Positions 26,937-35,859 of a DNA stretch of 64,000 nt are shown here, piece after piece. Location: the NCBI RefSeq assembly GCF_004054105.1, contig NZ_SBLC01000010.1, positions 62,001 to 126,000 of the forward strand, given 5' to 3'. The notes below the pieces were generated by a model that was not told where the DNA came from, made no database searches, and saw only the letters and a program-made list of their open reading frames with translations. Source of the stretch: Falsigemmobacter intermedius (lineage in GTDB: Bacteria; Pseudomonadota; Alphaproteobacteria; Rhodobacterales; Rhodobacteraceae). The first letter of the stretch is position 1. Every line of letters starts with the position of its first letter. Both the position numbers and the translations under genes were made by a program.

Positions 26937-27698
26937 ATGTCACGTATCATGGCCCATCGCGGGGCCCGCAATCTCTGGGCAGAAAATTCGCTGTCCGGTT
27001 TCCGCAACACCCTGAAACACAGCTTTGAGGCCGTAGAGTTTGACGTCCATCTGACGGATGCAGGCGAACTGGTGGTGATCCATGACGCCACGCTCGAGCG
27101 CACCACCAATGGCACCGGCATGGTGCGGGATCTGACGCCTGAGGCGCGGCTTGGCCTTCGTCTGCGCGGGCCGGACGGGGCGCTGATCGACGAATGCCCC
27201 CCGACGCTGGAGGAAGTGCTGGCGCTGCTCGCCATCGACCCCGCGATTGAGCCCTGGGTTGAGCTGAAATCTGACGCTCAGAACCGTCCCTATCCCGGGC
27301 TGGTCGAAAAGGCGGCTGAGGCGATCCGGGCCGCAGGTCTGGCAGATCGCGCGGCGCTCCACAGTTTTGATCCGGGCGTCGTGCGGGAAATCCGCGCGAT
27401 TGCGCCGGAGATGAAATCGCTGATTTCCGCAAATGAGCAAAGCGTTGCGCAATTCGGTGGCCTTACGGGGCTTTTCGATCAGATCGGCGATGAGGTCGAT
27501 ATCGTCGGCATCCACCACAGCCTTTTCGAGGCCGAATTTGAGATGATCCAAAGCCGCCGCGCGCTGTCGCGCTGCTCGGTCTGGACGATCAATGAGCCTG
27601 ATCTGATGCGCCGCTGGATCGCGCGGGATGTGGGCTTCCTCGTCTCGGACAATCCGGTGCTGCTGCGTGAACTGATGACTGAAGAGGCCAAAGCATGA
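26937..27698 (+). CDS. Glycerophosphodiester phosphodiesterase-family protein (AccF-like)
   Basis: GDPD-fold TIM barrel of 253 residues. The metal/catalytic set is visible as AHRGARNLWAEN (H7, R8, E15), EFDVHLT, and VVIHDATLERTTNG with the second catalytic His; ELKSD and SDNP close the barrel. No signal peptide, so it acts in the cytoplasm on an imported diester. In the acc operon the equivalent enzyme splits agrocinopine to a sugar phosphate and a sugar or alcohol; the same logic fits here. A GTG at 26931 extends the frame, but ATG 26937 sits five bases after GGAG. Its end overlaps the HAD gene. Confidence 0.88.
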   Translation: MSRIMAHRGARNLWAENSLSGFRNTLKHSFEAVEFDVHLTDAGELVVIHDATLERTTNGTGMVRDLTPEARLGLRLRGPDGALIDECPPTLEEVLALLAIDPAIEPWVELKSDAQNRPYPGLVEKAAEAIRAAGLADRAALHSFDPGVVREIRAIAPEMKSLISANEQSVAQFGGLTGLFDQIGDEVDIVGIHHSLFEAEFEMIQSRRALSRCSVWTINEPDLMRRWIARDVGFLVSDNPVLLRELMTEEAKA

Positions 27699-28369
27699 CT
27701 GCGGTGAAGGCTGTTCTTTTCGACTGTGACGGTGTGCTTCTGGATACTGAGCCGCCGGGCTGTGCAGCGCTGGCGCAGGCGCTGACGGAGGCCGGCTGGC
27801 CGATGAAAACGGAGGAGGCGCGGCGGATCTTTTCGGGCAAAGCGGCCTCTGACACGCTGCTGTGGCTCGAAGCCGCGGGTCTGCCCGCCGCTGCGGTTTT
27901 CGCGCGCAGCGATGCGATCCTCTTTGACGGCTTCACCCGCCACATCCCCCTGATCGACGGCATTGAGGCAGTTCTGGCGGATTTTGATCTGCAGATGGCG
28001 GTCTGCTCGAATGCCTCCAAGAAGCGGTTGGATCTGTCGCTCTGCCGCACGCCGCTGGCCGCGCGGTTTGGCCGCCATATCTGGTCGGCCGATCACGTGA
28101 CCAACCCCAAGCCCGCCCCGGATCTGGCGCTTCATGCCTGCCGCGAGTTTGGCATCGCCCCCGCGCAGGCGCTTTTTATCGACGACAATTACCACGGCAT
28201 CCATTGCGCCAAAGCGGCGGGCTGTGTGGCGGTGGGCTTCATTGCCCCCTCAGACAGCCGCCCCGACCACGGGAAAACCCTGCGTGATGCGGGTGCCGAT
28301 TATGTCGTCCACGGCATGGGCGAGTTTCACGCCCTGCTCGCTTCCCTGACCTTTGCTTCCGTTGAATGA
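27695..28369 (+). CDS. HAD-superfamily phosphatase (AccG-like)
   Basis: Phosphoglycolate-phosphatase/beta-phosphoglucomutase-type HAD protein of 224 residues. Motif I is FDCDGVLLDTE with nucleophile D10 and acid D12, motif II is the CSNAS segment, the conserved Lys is in NPKPAPDL and motif IV is FIDDNYHG. A cap domain lies between residues 15 and 85. It overlaps the phosphodiesterase gene by 4 bp, so it probably removes phosphate from the released sugar phosphate, as AccG does with arabinose 2-phosphate. A mutase activity cannot be excluded. Confidence 0.88.
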   Translation: MTAVKAVLFDCDGVLLDTEPPGCAALAQALTEAGWPMKTEEARRIFSGKAASDTLLWLEAAGLPAAAVFARSDAILFDGFTRHIPLIDGIEAVLADFDLQMAVCSNASKKRLDLSLCRTPLAARFGRHIWSADHVTNPKPAPDLALHACREFGIAPAQALFIDDNYHGIHCAKAAGCVAVGFIAPSDSRPDHGKTLRDAGADYVVHGMGEFHALLASLTFASVE

Positions 28370-28380
28370 AAGAGACTTCC

Positions 28381-29205
28381 ATGAGCACGCTTCCCCTTCT
28401 TGGTGCCGCAATGACCGTCGCAGAGCTTGAGGGCCTGCAGGATTTCATCCTCTCGCGTGACCGCGATCTGGAACTGCAGGATTTCTGCGAACTCGGGGCT
28501 CTGGATGCGGACTGGAAACCGGCAGCAGAGCGCGCAAAGGCGCTGCTGCAGGGCTATAAGGGCCGTCTGGGCATTCACGGCCCCTTCTGGGGCTTCACCA
28601 TCGCCAGCGGCGATGTTGAAATTCAAAAAGTGGTCACCCGCCGGATGCGGCAGGGCCTTGAGATCTGTGATTTTCTGGGCGCCACGCAGATGGTGATCCA
28701 TTCGCCCTATCTGACCTGGGATTACAACAACCTCGACAACCATCCGGGCCGCAAAGCCTATCAGAATTTCCTCGATTACACCCATGCGACCCTCGATCCG
28801 GTCATCGCTTATGCTGAGAAGATCGGCGTGACCATGGTGGTCGAAAACATCATGGACAAAGACCCCGATATCCGCCGCATCCTGGTTGAGGATTTCAACA
28901 CCAAAGCCCTGGCCGTTTCGATCGACACCGGGCACGCGCATTACGCCCATGGCTCGACCGGGGCGCCGCCGGTTGATTACTTCGTGCGCCGTGCGGGCAA
29001 CAGCCTGCAGCATATCCACCTGCAGGACGCGGATGGCTATGCCGACCGCCACTGGAACATCGGTGAGGGCAATATCTCCTGGGCGGCAGTCTTCCGCGCC
29101 CTGGGGGAGCTGACCTCGAACCCGCGGCTGATCCTTGAGCTGCGCAACAAATCGGGCATCCTGCCCTCGGTTGACTGGCTGAAAGCCCGCGGTCTGGCTG
29201 AGTAA
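28381..29205 (+). CDS. Sugar phosphate isomerase/epimerase-family TIM barrel protein
   Basis: Xylose-isomerase-like AP-endonuclease-family barrel of 274 residues. Landmarks are LGIHGPFWGF, a long VIHSPYLTWDY strand-loop, ENIMDKDPDIRR with a metal-binding Glu, SIDTGHAHYAH and HIHLQDADGYADRHWNIGEGNISW, which supply the His/Asp/Glu metal ligands. The frame is open from 28366 inside the HAD stop, but ATG 28381 follows AAGAGA. It is last in the operon before a terminator and has no counterpart in the classical acc operon. It may convert the freed sugar into a central-metabolism intermediate. Confidence 0.82.
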   Translation: MSTLPLLGAAMTVAELEGLQDFILSRDRDLELQDFCELGALDADWKPAAERAKALLQGYKGRLGIHGPFWGFTIASGDVEIQKVVTRRMRQGLEICDFLGATQMVIHSPYLTWDYNNLDNHPGRKAYQNFLDYTHATLDPVIAYAEKIGVTMVVENIMDKDPDIRRILVEDFNTKALAVSIDTGHAHYAHGSTGAPPVDYFVRRAGNSLQHIHLQDADGYADRHWNIGEGNISWAAVFRALGELTSNPRLILELRNKSGILPSVDWLKARGLAE

Positions 29206-29226
29206 CCTGTCGCGCTGAGCGAATGC

Positions 29227-29258
29227 GCCCCCCGCAGTCCGCTGCGGGGGGCCTTTTT
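29227..29258 (+). terminator. Intrinsic terminator of the acc-like operon
   Basis: Stem GCCCCCCGCAG (29227-29237) with CTGCGGGGGGC (29242-29252), loop of four bases, followed by CTTTTTG. It ends two bases before the convergent biotin carboxylase stop and looks active mainly in the plus direction. Confidence 0.85.
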
Positions 29259-29259
29259 G

Positions 29260-30963
29260 TCAGGCGCGGATTTCCGCGATGATCTGCCCGGCGGTCAGGC
29301 TCTCGCCCGCTGCGGCTTTTTGTGAAATCCGGCCTGAGGTTTCTGCGACCAGTCGGGTTTCGGCTTTCATGGCCTCAATGACCGCGATGGGCTGGCCTTC
29401 GCTGACCTCCTCTCCCTCTGCCACCAGCCAGCTTTGCAGCAGGCAGGGCATCGGCACGCGCTGGCCTGCGGGCGAGGCCTCTGCCGTGGTGACCCGCGCG
29501 GCCCCCCCCGAGAGAAGATGCGCGGGCAGGCCAAAGCTGTGGCGCTTGCCGTCGATCTCAATAAAGCCGCGCACCAGCCCCTCTTCTGCCGGTGCGGCGC
29601 GGGGGGCGGGCGGCAGGGCGGGGAATTCGCTTTCAATCCAGTTGGTATAAACCGAAAAACGTCCGTCCTTGGCCGTGAACGCCGGATCGCTGATCACGGC
29701 GCGGTGGAAGGGCAGCACGCTGGCCAGCCCCTCAATCTCAAATTCCGCCAGCGCACGGGCGGCGCGGGCCAGGGCTTCTTCGCGGTTGCGGCCATGAATG
29801 ATCAGCTTGGCCATCAGGCTGTCATAGATCGGCGGCACGCTGGAGCCGCTTTCGACCCCGCTGTCGAGACGCACCCCCGGGCCCGAGGGCGGCGCAAAGC
29901 GAGTGATCCGCCCCGGTGAGGGCAGAAAGCCGCGCCCCGGATCTTCGGCATTGATGCGGAACTCAAAGGCATGGCCGATCGGTGCGGGCGTTTTTGTGAC
30001 CGAAAGCGGCAGGCCGTCGGCGATGCGCAGTTGCTCAAGGACGATGTCGATGCCGGTGGTGACTTCGGTGATCGGATGTTCCACCTGCAGGCGGGTGTTC
30101 ACCTCAAGGAAAGAGATCACCCCGCTTTCCGAGAGCAGAAATTCCACCGTTCCCGCGCCCTGATAGCCCGCTTTGGCGCAGATGGCGCGGGCCGCCTCAT
30201 GGATGCGGTCGCGCTGCGCGTCGCTCAGGAAGGGGGCGGGGGCTTCTTCCACGAGTTTCTGGTTGCGCCTTTGTAGCGAGCAGTCGCGGGTGCCAAGCAC
30301 CACCACGCTGCCGTGACTGTCGGCCAGAACCTGGGCCTCCACATGGCGCGGGCGGTTCAGGAACTGCTCGCCGTAGCATTCGCCGCGCCCGAAAGCCTCC
30401 ACCGCCTCGCGGGTGGCAGAGGCCCAGGCCTCGGCCACGTCCTCCAGCCGGTGCACCACCTTCATCCCGCGCCCGCCGCCGCCGAAGGCAGCTTTGATGG
30501 CGATGGGAAGCCCGGCCTGACGGGCGAAATTCACCGCTGCCTCAGCGCTCTCCAGGGGTCCGTCAGAGCCTTTGACCAGCGGTGCGCCGACGCTTTCCGC
30601 AATGCGGCGCGCTTCGATCTTATCGCCCAGAGCGCGGATGACATCCGGCCCGGGGCCGACCCAGGTGAGGCCGGCGGCAAGAACAGCTTCGGCAAATTCG
30701 GCCCGCTCGGACAGAAATCCATAGCCCGGGTGCACCGCATCAGCGCCGCTTCTGGCCGCGACCTCAAGGATCTTTTCGATGTTGAGATAGGTCTCAGAGG
30801 CGCGGCCCGCGCCCAGCGACCAGGCTTCATCGGCGGCGCGCAGGTAAAGCGCATCGACATCGGCCTCGGCGTAAAGCGCCACGGTGGCCACGCCGTAATC
30901 GCGTGCGGCGCGGATGATGCGCAGGGCGATCTCACCGCGGTTGGCGATCAGAAGTTTTTTCAT
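29260..30963 (-). CDS. Biotin carboxylase with C-terminal biotinyl domain
   Basis: AccC-type biotin carboxylase (residues 1 to about 445) fused to a biotin carboxyl carrier domain, 567 residues. It starts KKLLIANRGEIALRIIRAARD; the ATP-grasp Gly-rich loop is KAAFGGGGRGMKVV; EVNTRLQVEHPITE is present. The carrier motif EAMKAE places the biotinylated Lys at 533. It carboxylates its own biotin using ATP and bicarbonate and needs a carboxyltransferase partner. The only candidate nearby is the PxpB-PxpC fusion 3 bp upstream, whose domains are homologous to the carboxyltransferase part of urea carboxylase. An acyl-CoA carboxyltransferase is absent here. Confidence 0.9.
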   Translation of the reverse strand: MKKLLIANRGEIALRIIRAARDYGVATVALYAEADVDALYLRAADEAWSLGAGRASETYLNIEKILEVAARSGADAVHPGYGFLSERAEFAEAVLAAGLTWVGPGPDVIRALGDKIEARRIAESVGAPLVKGSDGPLESAEAAVNFARQAGLPIAIKAAFGGGGRGMKVVHRLEDVAEAWASATREAVEAFGRGECYGEQFLNRPRHVEAQVLADSHGSVVVLGTRDCSLQRRNQKLVEEAPAPFLSDAQRDRIHEAARAICAKAGYQGAGTVEFLLSESGVISFLEVNTRLQVEHPITEVTTGIDIVLEQLRIADGLPLSVTKTPAPIGHAFEFRINAEDPGRGFLPSPGRITRFAPPSGPGVRLDSGVESGSSVPPIYDSLMAKLIIHGRNREEALARAARALAEFEIEGLASVLPFHRAVISDPAFTAKDGRFSVYTNWIESEFPALPPAPRAAPAEEGLVRGFIEIDGKRHSFGLPAHLLSGGAARVTTAEASPAGQRVPMPCLLQSWLVAEGEEVSEGQPIAVIEAMKAETRLVAETSGRISQKAAAGESLTAGQIIAEIRA

Positions 30964-30966
30964 GGT

Positions 30967-32529
30967 TCAGCCTTTCTGCAAAGGGCTGGGGATCGGATGG
31001 AAGCGGATGAAGGCCCCGGGCGGGACCTGGGCCGCAAGATCGAGATGATGCGAAGCGATGACCGCAATGACCGGATAGCCCCCGGTCAGCGGGTGATCGG
31101 CCAGAAACAGCACCGGCTGGCCGGAATGCGGCACCTGGATCGCGCCGGGCACCGTGCCTTCTGACGGCAGCTCTGCCTTATCGCGCCGTATCAGCGGCAG
31201 TTCTGCGAAGAGGCGCTTGCCGCTGCGGTTGCTTTCCGCCGTCACCTGCCAGTTCTGAGAGGTGAGACGGGCCAGCCCCTCATCGGTGAACCAGTCCTCG
31301 CGGGGGCCGGGGATGATGTCGAGTGAGATCACCTCTCCCGCTGCAGGCAGGCCGCGCGGGGGCTGCGCGCCGGTGCTGGCGGCGCGGGCATGGGCGGGCT
31401 GCAGGCTGTCTCCGGCCCCGAGGGGCGGTGGTCCGAGTTTTGCAAGGCTGTCCCAGGAGGCGGAGCCGAGCGTCGGGCGCACAGCAAAGCCGCCCCGCAG
31501 TGCGAGATAGCTGTAAACCCCGCGCGGCGGCGTGCCGATGCTCAGGCTTTCGCCCGGATCGAGGGCCAGGGGCTGTGAAGGATCGGCAGAGATCACTGTA
31601 CCGTCGCTGCGGCGGATCCTGAGCGGGCAGGGCGCGCCGCCAAGCGCGAGGGTCAGAGGTTCTGTGACCGTCAGCTGCACCCCGCCGAAGGTGATCTCAA
31701 GCGCGGGGCAGTCGGGCGCATTGCCGAGCGCGAGATTGGCCTGCGCGAGCCCGCGGCGGTCCATTGCCCCTGCGGCTGAGATGCCCTGTCCGGCAAGGCC
31801 GGGCCTGCCGAAATCCTGCAGGCTCACCGCGCGGTCGCAGCGGGTCAGGTGCAGACTTCCGGGCAGTCTGCTTTCCTCGTCGGAGGGCTCGCCCGCAGAG
31901 GCGGGGAAGGTCTCGATGGCGCGGAACTGCACCCGATCGCCCGGGGCCAGCAGGGCGGGCTGTTCCCGGCTCAGGTCCCACATTTTCAGCGGCGTGCGCC
32001 CCAGAAGCTGCCAGCCGCCGGGGCTGTCAGAGGGATAGACCCCGCCGAAGTCCCCGGCCAGGGCGACGGATCCGGCGGGGATCTTCACCCGCGGGCTTTG
32101 ACGGCGCGGCACGCGCAGGCCGGGATCGCTGCATTTGAGATAGGCAAAGCCCGGCGCAAAGCCGCTGAAGGCCACGGTAAACTCCGCCGCCTGGTGCCGC
32201 GCAATCAACCCGGCCACCGTCAGGCCAAGGTGATCGGCCACGGTGCCAAGATCCTCGCCGTCATAGAGCACCGGGATCTCAATCTGCCGCCCGCTGCGGG
32301 CCGCGCGGGGTGTCAGATCAAGGGTTTGCAAATGCGCCGAGAGTGCCGCTGCGCTGGTGCGCAGGGGATCGAAGCGCAAAAGCACCGTCTGCGCGGCGGG
32401 GATCAGATCGACAATCCCCTCGGGCGGCTCTGCCTGGAGATGATCCAGAAGGGCGAGCGCAGTCTCAAGGCTTCCGGTCTCGGCCAGAAGCGCGCGGTCC
32501 CCGGCGGCGAGAAGCCTCAGGCCCGACAT
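30967..32529 (-). CDS. pxpBC: 5-oxoprolinase subunit B-subunit C fusion (KipI-KipA / AHS1-AHS2)
   Basis: Fusion of 520 residues. The N-terminal KipI/PxpB domain (about 1-210) has GFAPGFAYLKCSDPGL and VALAGDFGGVYPSDSPGGWQLLG. The KipA/PxpC domain (about 225-520) begins VSLQDFGRPGLAGQGISAAGAMD and ends with PLTGGYPVIAVIASHHLDLAAQ. With PxpA, PxpB and PxpC hydrolyse 5-oxoproline to glutamate using ATP. The same domains form the carboxyltransferase part of urea carboxylase/allophanate-type enzymes. Start ATG 32529 overlaps the pxpA stop (TGATG). Which reaction applies depends on the adjacent biotin carboxylase. Confidence 0.9.
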   Translation of the reverse strand: MSGLRLLAAGDRALLAETGSLETALALLDHLQAEPPEGIVDLIPAAQTVLLRFDPLRTSAAALSAHLQTLDLTPRAARSGRQIEIPVLYDGEDLGTVADHLGLTVAGLIARHQAAEFTVAFSGFAPGFAYLKCSDPGLRVPRRQSPRVKIPAGSVALAGDFGGVYPSDSPGGWQLLGRTPLKMWDLSREQPALLAPGDRVQFRAIETFPASAGEPSDEESRLPGSLHLTRCDRAVSLQDFGRPGLAGQGISAAGAMDRRGLAQANLALGNAPDCPALEITFGGVQLTVTEPLTLALGGAPCPLRIRRSDGTVISADPSQPLALDPGESLSIGTPPRGVYSYLALRGGFAVRPTLGSASWDSLAKLGPPPLGAGDSLQPAHARAASTGAQPPRGLPAAGEVISLDIIPGPREDWFTDEGLARLTSQNWQVTAESNRSGKRLFAELPLIRRDKAELPSEGTVPGAIQVPHSGQPVLFLADHPLTGGYPVIAVIASHHLDLAAQVPPGAFIRFHPIPSPLQKG

Positions 32530-33290
32530 CAGCCGGTGACCGCCCGAAGCGCGATGCCGCCGGCCACCAGATCCTCGCGCAGCTGCCGCGCGATGGCGAC
32601 GGCGGCGGGATTGTCGCCATGCACGCAGATCGACTGCGCCTCAAGACGGATGTCCTGACCGTCGATGGCCTCAATCACACCTTCGCGTGCCAGCCGCAGC
32701 ATGCGCGCGGCGATCAGCGCCGGATCGTGAATGGTGGCACCGGGGGTTCCGCGCTGCACCAGACGCCCGTCGGGCAGGTAGCCGCGATCGGCGAAAGCCT
32801 CGCAGATCACCTGAAGCCCGGCATCGCGGGCCCGGGCCACCACCGGCGCTCCGGCAAGCGCCATCAGCGGCAGGGCGGGATCGACGGCCAGTACCCCCGC
32901 GATGACCGCCGAGGCCTGGGCCGCATCATGGGCGATGGTGTTGTAAAGCGCGCCATGGGGTTTGACATAGCTGACCCGGGTGCCCGCAGCCTTCGCCAGC
33001 CCCTGAAGCGCGCCGATCTGAAAGATGGTCTCGGCGAAAAGATCATCATAGCCCACGGCCATATTGCGCCGCCCGAAACCCGCGAGGTCGCGGTAACCGA
33101 TATGCGCCCCCACCGCCACGCCACGCACTGCCGCCTCGCGCAGGGTGCGCAGGATGCCCGCCGGGTCGCCCGCATGAAAGCCGCAGGCAATATTGGCGGA
33201 GGTGACAATCGCCAGCATGGCGGCATCATCGCCCATCGGCCAGGGGCCGAAGCTTTCGCCAAGATCAGAGTTCAGATCAATCTGTGCCAT
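32529..33290 (-). CDS. pxpA: 5-oxoprolinase subunit A (LamB/YcsF family)
   Basis: LamB/YcsF-family protein of 253 residues with [12 protein letters not shown] at the N-terminus, [38 protein letters not shown] and [10 protein letters not shown], all hallmarks of PxpA. Upstream in-frame codons (ATG 33296, GTG 33305) exist, but ATG 33290 begins MAQIDLN and has GAGG about nine bases before it. It is needed for ATP-dependent 5-oxoproline opening with PxpBC. It follows the M14 peptidase gene and precedes pxpBC with one-base overlap. Confidence 0.92.
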   Translation of the reverse strand: MAQIDLNSDLGESFGPWPMGDDAAMLAIVTSANIACGFHAGDPAGILRTLREAAVRGVAVGAHIGYRDLAGFGRRNMAVGYDDLFAETIFQIGALQGLAKAAGTRVSYVKPHGALYNTIAHDAAQASAVIAGVLAVDPALPLMALAGAPVVARARDAGLQVICEAFADRGYLPDGRLVQRGTPGATIHDPALIAARMLRLAREGVIEAIDGQDIRLEAQSICVHGDNPAAVAIARQLREDLVAGGIALRAVTG

Positions 33291-33301
33291 GGACATAGAC
33301 C

Positions 33302-35014
33302 TCACGACAAAGGGGGAAAAAGCGCTTCATCCAGTGCCTGCAGCGCCTCATGGGCGGCAAGCACGGTGGCGCGTTGGGCGGCGTGACCGGCGCGGAGGGC
33401 ATCTCCCATGACGGTCTCATCGGGGTATTCGGTAATCAGCGTCAGCGGGATGCTGTGGCGCAGATCCTCACCGATCAGCACCGGAAAGCCGTTCAGGATC
33501 TCAAACCCGGTCTCACCGGCATGGATGTTGAACAGCGCAATCTGACGTTCGTTATAGGCCCGAAGGCCGGGCACGTCATTGAGCGCCAGGGTCACCCGCT
33601 CCATCAGCGCGCGGGCGGCAGCCCCCCAGCCGGGCAGATGGCGCAGGATCAGGAAAAAGCCTTTCGGCACCGTCCACATCTCAAAGCCGCGCGGGATATA
33701 ACCCGACAGCGGCCGCGTCCATTCATGGGCCGGATAGCCGTGGCAGTTGACATGCAAAAGCGAGGGGCAGGCGGCTTCGGCGGAGATGCGGATGCCCTTT
33801 TCGAAGAAGGGCTCCTCGTGGCGATACTCAAGATCATCGCCAAGCGCGGTATAACGCGCAGCGTGATGCATGTGGCGCGGGTTATCGGCGATGAGGCGCT
33901 GGTGAAGCGCATAGCCATCGGGGTTTTCCAGCGGCGAGATGACGAACTCCGCGCCGCGCTTTGCCAGCACCTGCGCCGCGCGCAGACAGCCGATCGGGGC
34001 GGAGGTTTCATTGGCATGCTGGCCCGCCGAGATAATCAGGCTGCGGCCCCGGCCTTTGTGATGGTGCGCCGTGACGCTGCGGCCTGAGACCGCGCGGGCG
34101 GTCAGCTCATCGCCGGGGATGGCGCTGAGTTCGCGGGCAATCTGCACCTGTGAAAGCGCACGGCCCGCGGTTTCAAGATCCTGCAGGTGATCCGAGACCG
34201 AGACCGCCTCAAGCGGACGCAGCGCAACCCGGACCGAGGGCATTTCGCCCTGACGGATCTCGGGCACGATCTGACCGGGACGCAGATCGCGTGCCCCTGC
34301 CGGTTTGCCCAGACGGCGCTGGAAACATTCGAGCAGCGAGAAATAGAAATCCTCATGCAGCGCCTCAGCCAGCGAGAGGACCTCATCGCCATAGCCCAGG
34401 TCTTCGTCCCCTGCCGGATGGGTGACAGCGATGTTCAGCTCTTCAAAACAGGGCTCCTGGCCCCAGTCATGGCCCTCAATCGCGGTCATGGCGCTGTGAA
34501 AAAGCGCCTCATAATCGGTCTCAAGTGCCGCGCCGCGCCCCTCCTGCACCATCCAGCCGCAGGGCGAGAGAACCATGCCGCCGGAATAGTCCTTATGTTG
34601 GCGGTTGGGGGCGAGGACGCTGGCCCCAAGGCTGCGTCCGTCCTGATAGGTGAGGCGCAGCTGGTAGGCCGGGATCTCCTCTGACGCAGGAGCGGCGGTG
34701 AAGGTGAAGGCGGTCTCAGGATAAAGCGCGCTCAGCGGATAGCTTTCCAGCAGAAAGCGGCGGGGCGCTGCGGCGGGATGAACCGGGTAGGTAATCTCAG
34801 CCGCGATCAGGCCTTCAGTCGCGATCTCTTCGCGAAAGGCGCAGACGAGCGGTTTATAGGCAGACCGGCAGCGCGCGGTGATGCCTGCGGCCGCAAAGCG
34901 GGCCTCTGCCGCGCGGCGGGTGGCGGCGTCATCGAAACTCCAGGTCTCAATCGCAGAGGCTGCGGGCTTCAGCGCGGCGAGGGTCGGTTGCAGCGTGGTT
35001 TCAAAAAGGATCAC
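33302..35014 (-). CDS. M14-family zinc carboxypeptidase-like protein with long N-terminal extension
   Basis: Cytoplasmic-looking protein of 570 residues without a signal peptide. The C-terminal half is an M14 catalytic domain: zinc ligands H333 and E336 in QHANET, NPDGY at 364-368, a His in HVNCHGYP (421-427) and catalytic Glu candidate E529 in TEYPDE. The first 300 residues are an unrecognised domain with acidic and beta-rich segments. GTG 35014 overlaps the dppC stop as GTGA. It may trim imported peptides, releasing C-terminal residues or pyroglutamyl products for the Pxp proteins. M14 members acting on non-peptide amides are also possible. Confidence 0.8.
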   Translation of the reverse strand: MILFETTLQPTLAALKPAASAIETWSFDDAATRRAAEARFAAAGITARCRSAYKPLVCAFREEIATEGLIAAEITYPVHPAAAPRRFLLESYPLSALYPETAFTFTAAPASEEIPAYQLRLTYQDGRSLGASVLAPNRQHKDYSGGMVLSPCGWMVQEGRGAALETDYEALFHSAMTAIEGHDWGQEPCFEELNIAVTHPAGDEDLGYGDEVLSLAEALHEDFYFSLLECFQRRLGKPAGARDLRPGQIVPEIRQGEMPSVRVALRPLEAVSVSDHLQDLETAGRALSQVQIARELSAIPGDELTARAVSGRSVTAHHHKGRGRSLIISAGQHANETSAPIGCLRAAQVLAKRGAEFVISPLENPDGYALHQRLIADNPRHMHHAARYTALGDDLEYRHEEPFFEKGIRISAEAACPSLLHVNCHGYPAHEWTRPLSGYIPRGFEMWTVPKGFFLILRHLPGWGAAARALMERVTLALNDVPGLRAYNERQIALFNIHAGETGFEILNGFPVLIGEDLRHSIPLTLITEYPDETVMGDALRAGHAAQRATVLAAHEALQALDEALFPPLS

Positions 35015-35856
35015 CGGTTCGTCCTCCCCGTCGGATCAAGTGTATCGCGCAGCCAGTCGCCCATGAGGTTGAGGCCGAGCACAGTGAGAAGGGTCGCCAT
35101 CCCCGGCACGACCGAGATCCACCAGGCGGTCTGCAGATAGGTGCGCCCCTCCGCCAGCATGCCGCCCCAGGAGGGGATGGACGGATCAACACCCAGACCA
35201 AGGAAGGTGAGCGAGCTTTCCAGCAGGATGTTATTGGCCACGTTCAGCGTCATCAAAACGATCACCGGCCCGAGCAGGTTCGGCAGGATGTGGCGCAGAA
35301 TGATGCCGAAATCCGAGACACCAATCGCTTTGGCGGAAAGAATAAACTCGCGCTCCCGCAGCGACAGCACCGATGCGCGCACGAGGCGGGCATATTGCAC
35401 CCATTGGCTCACGATCAGCAGGATGATGGTATTGGTCAGCGAGCCGCCGACGATGGCCACAAAGGTGATTGCCAGCAGGATGAAGGGCAGTGCGAGCTGC
35501 ACATCGGCAAAGCGCATCACCAGCATGTCCCAGAAGCCGCGGTAATAGCCCGCAACAAGCCCCATCACCACGCCAAAGACCACTGATCCCGCGACCGAGA
35601 TGAAGCCCACCTTCAGCGAGATCCAGCCGCCGCCCGCCACCCGGGCCAGAATATCGCGGCCAAGCGCATCGGTGCCCAAGGGGTGATCGGGACGTGTGAA
35701 AGGCTCCACCAGACGGGCGGAGAGCGAGATTTTCGTCGGATCCACAAAGAGCCACTGCGACAGCAGCACCGATCCCACGATCAGCACCAGCAGAACGCTG
35801 CCCAGGATAAATTCCAGCGATTTAAACCGCGAAAGCGAAGAGGTTGCGGCCGACAT
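35011..35856 (-). CDS. Dipeptide-type ABC transporter permease (DppC)
   Basis: Permease of 281 residues with the DppC pattern HPLGTDALGRDILARVAGGGWISLKVG after the first helix and a C-terminal PSIPSWGGMLAEGRTYLQTAWW. The EAA loop is ECILSAKAIG-like, read as EFILSAKAIGVSDFGIILRHILPN. It starts 3 bp after the dppB stop and its stop overlaps the M14 gene start. One of two membrane subunits of the importer in this operon. Confidence 0.93.
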   Translation of the reverse strand: MSAATSSLSRFKSLEFILGSVLLVLIVGSVLLSQWLFVDPTKISLSARLVEPFTRPDHPLGTDALGRDILARVAGGGWISLKVGFISVAGSVVFGVVMGLVAGYYRGFWDMLVMRFADVQLALPFILLAITFVAIVGGSLTNTIILLIVSQWVQYARLVRASVLSLREREFILSAKAIGVSDFGIILRHILPNLLGPVIVLMTLNVANNILLESSLTFLGLGVDPSIPSWGGMLAEGRTYLQTAWWISVVPGMATLLTVLGLNLMGDWLRDTLDPTGRTNR

Positions 35857-35859
35857 CTC

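Noticed and set aside
29227-29258. Bidirectional terminator serving the biotin carboxylase operon
   Set aside because: The minus-strand side lacks a U tract, so I call it only for the plus-strand operon.
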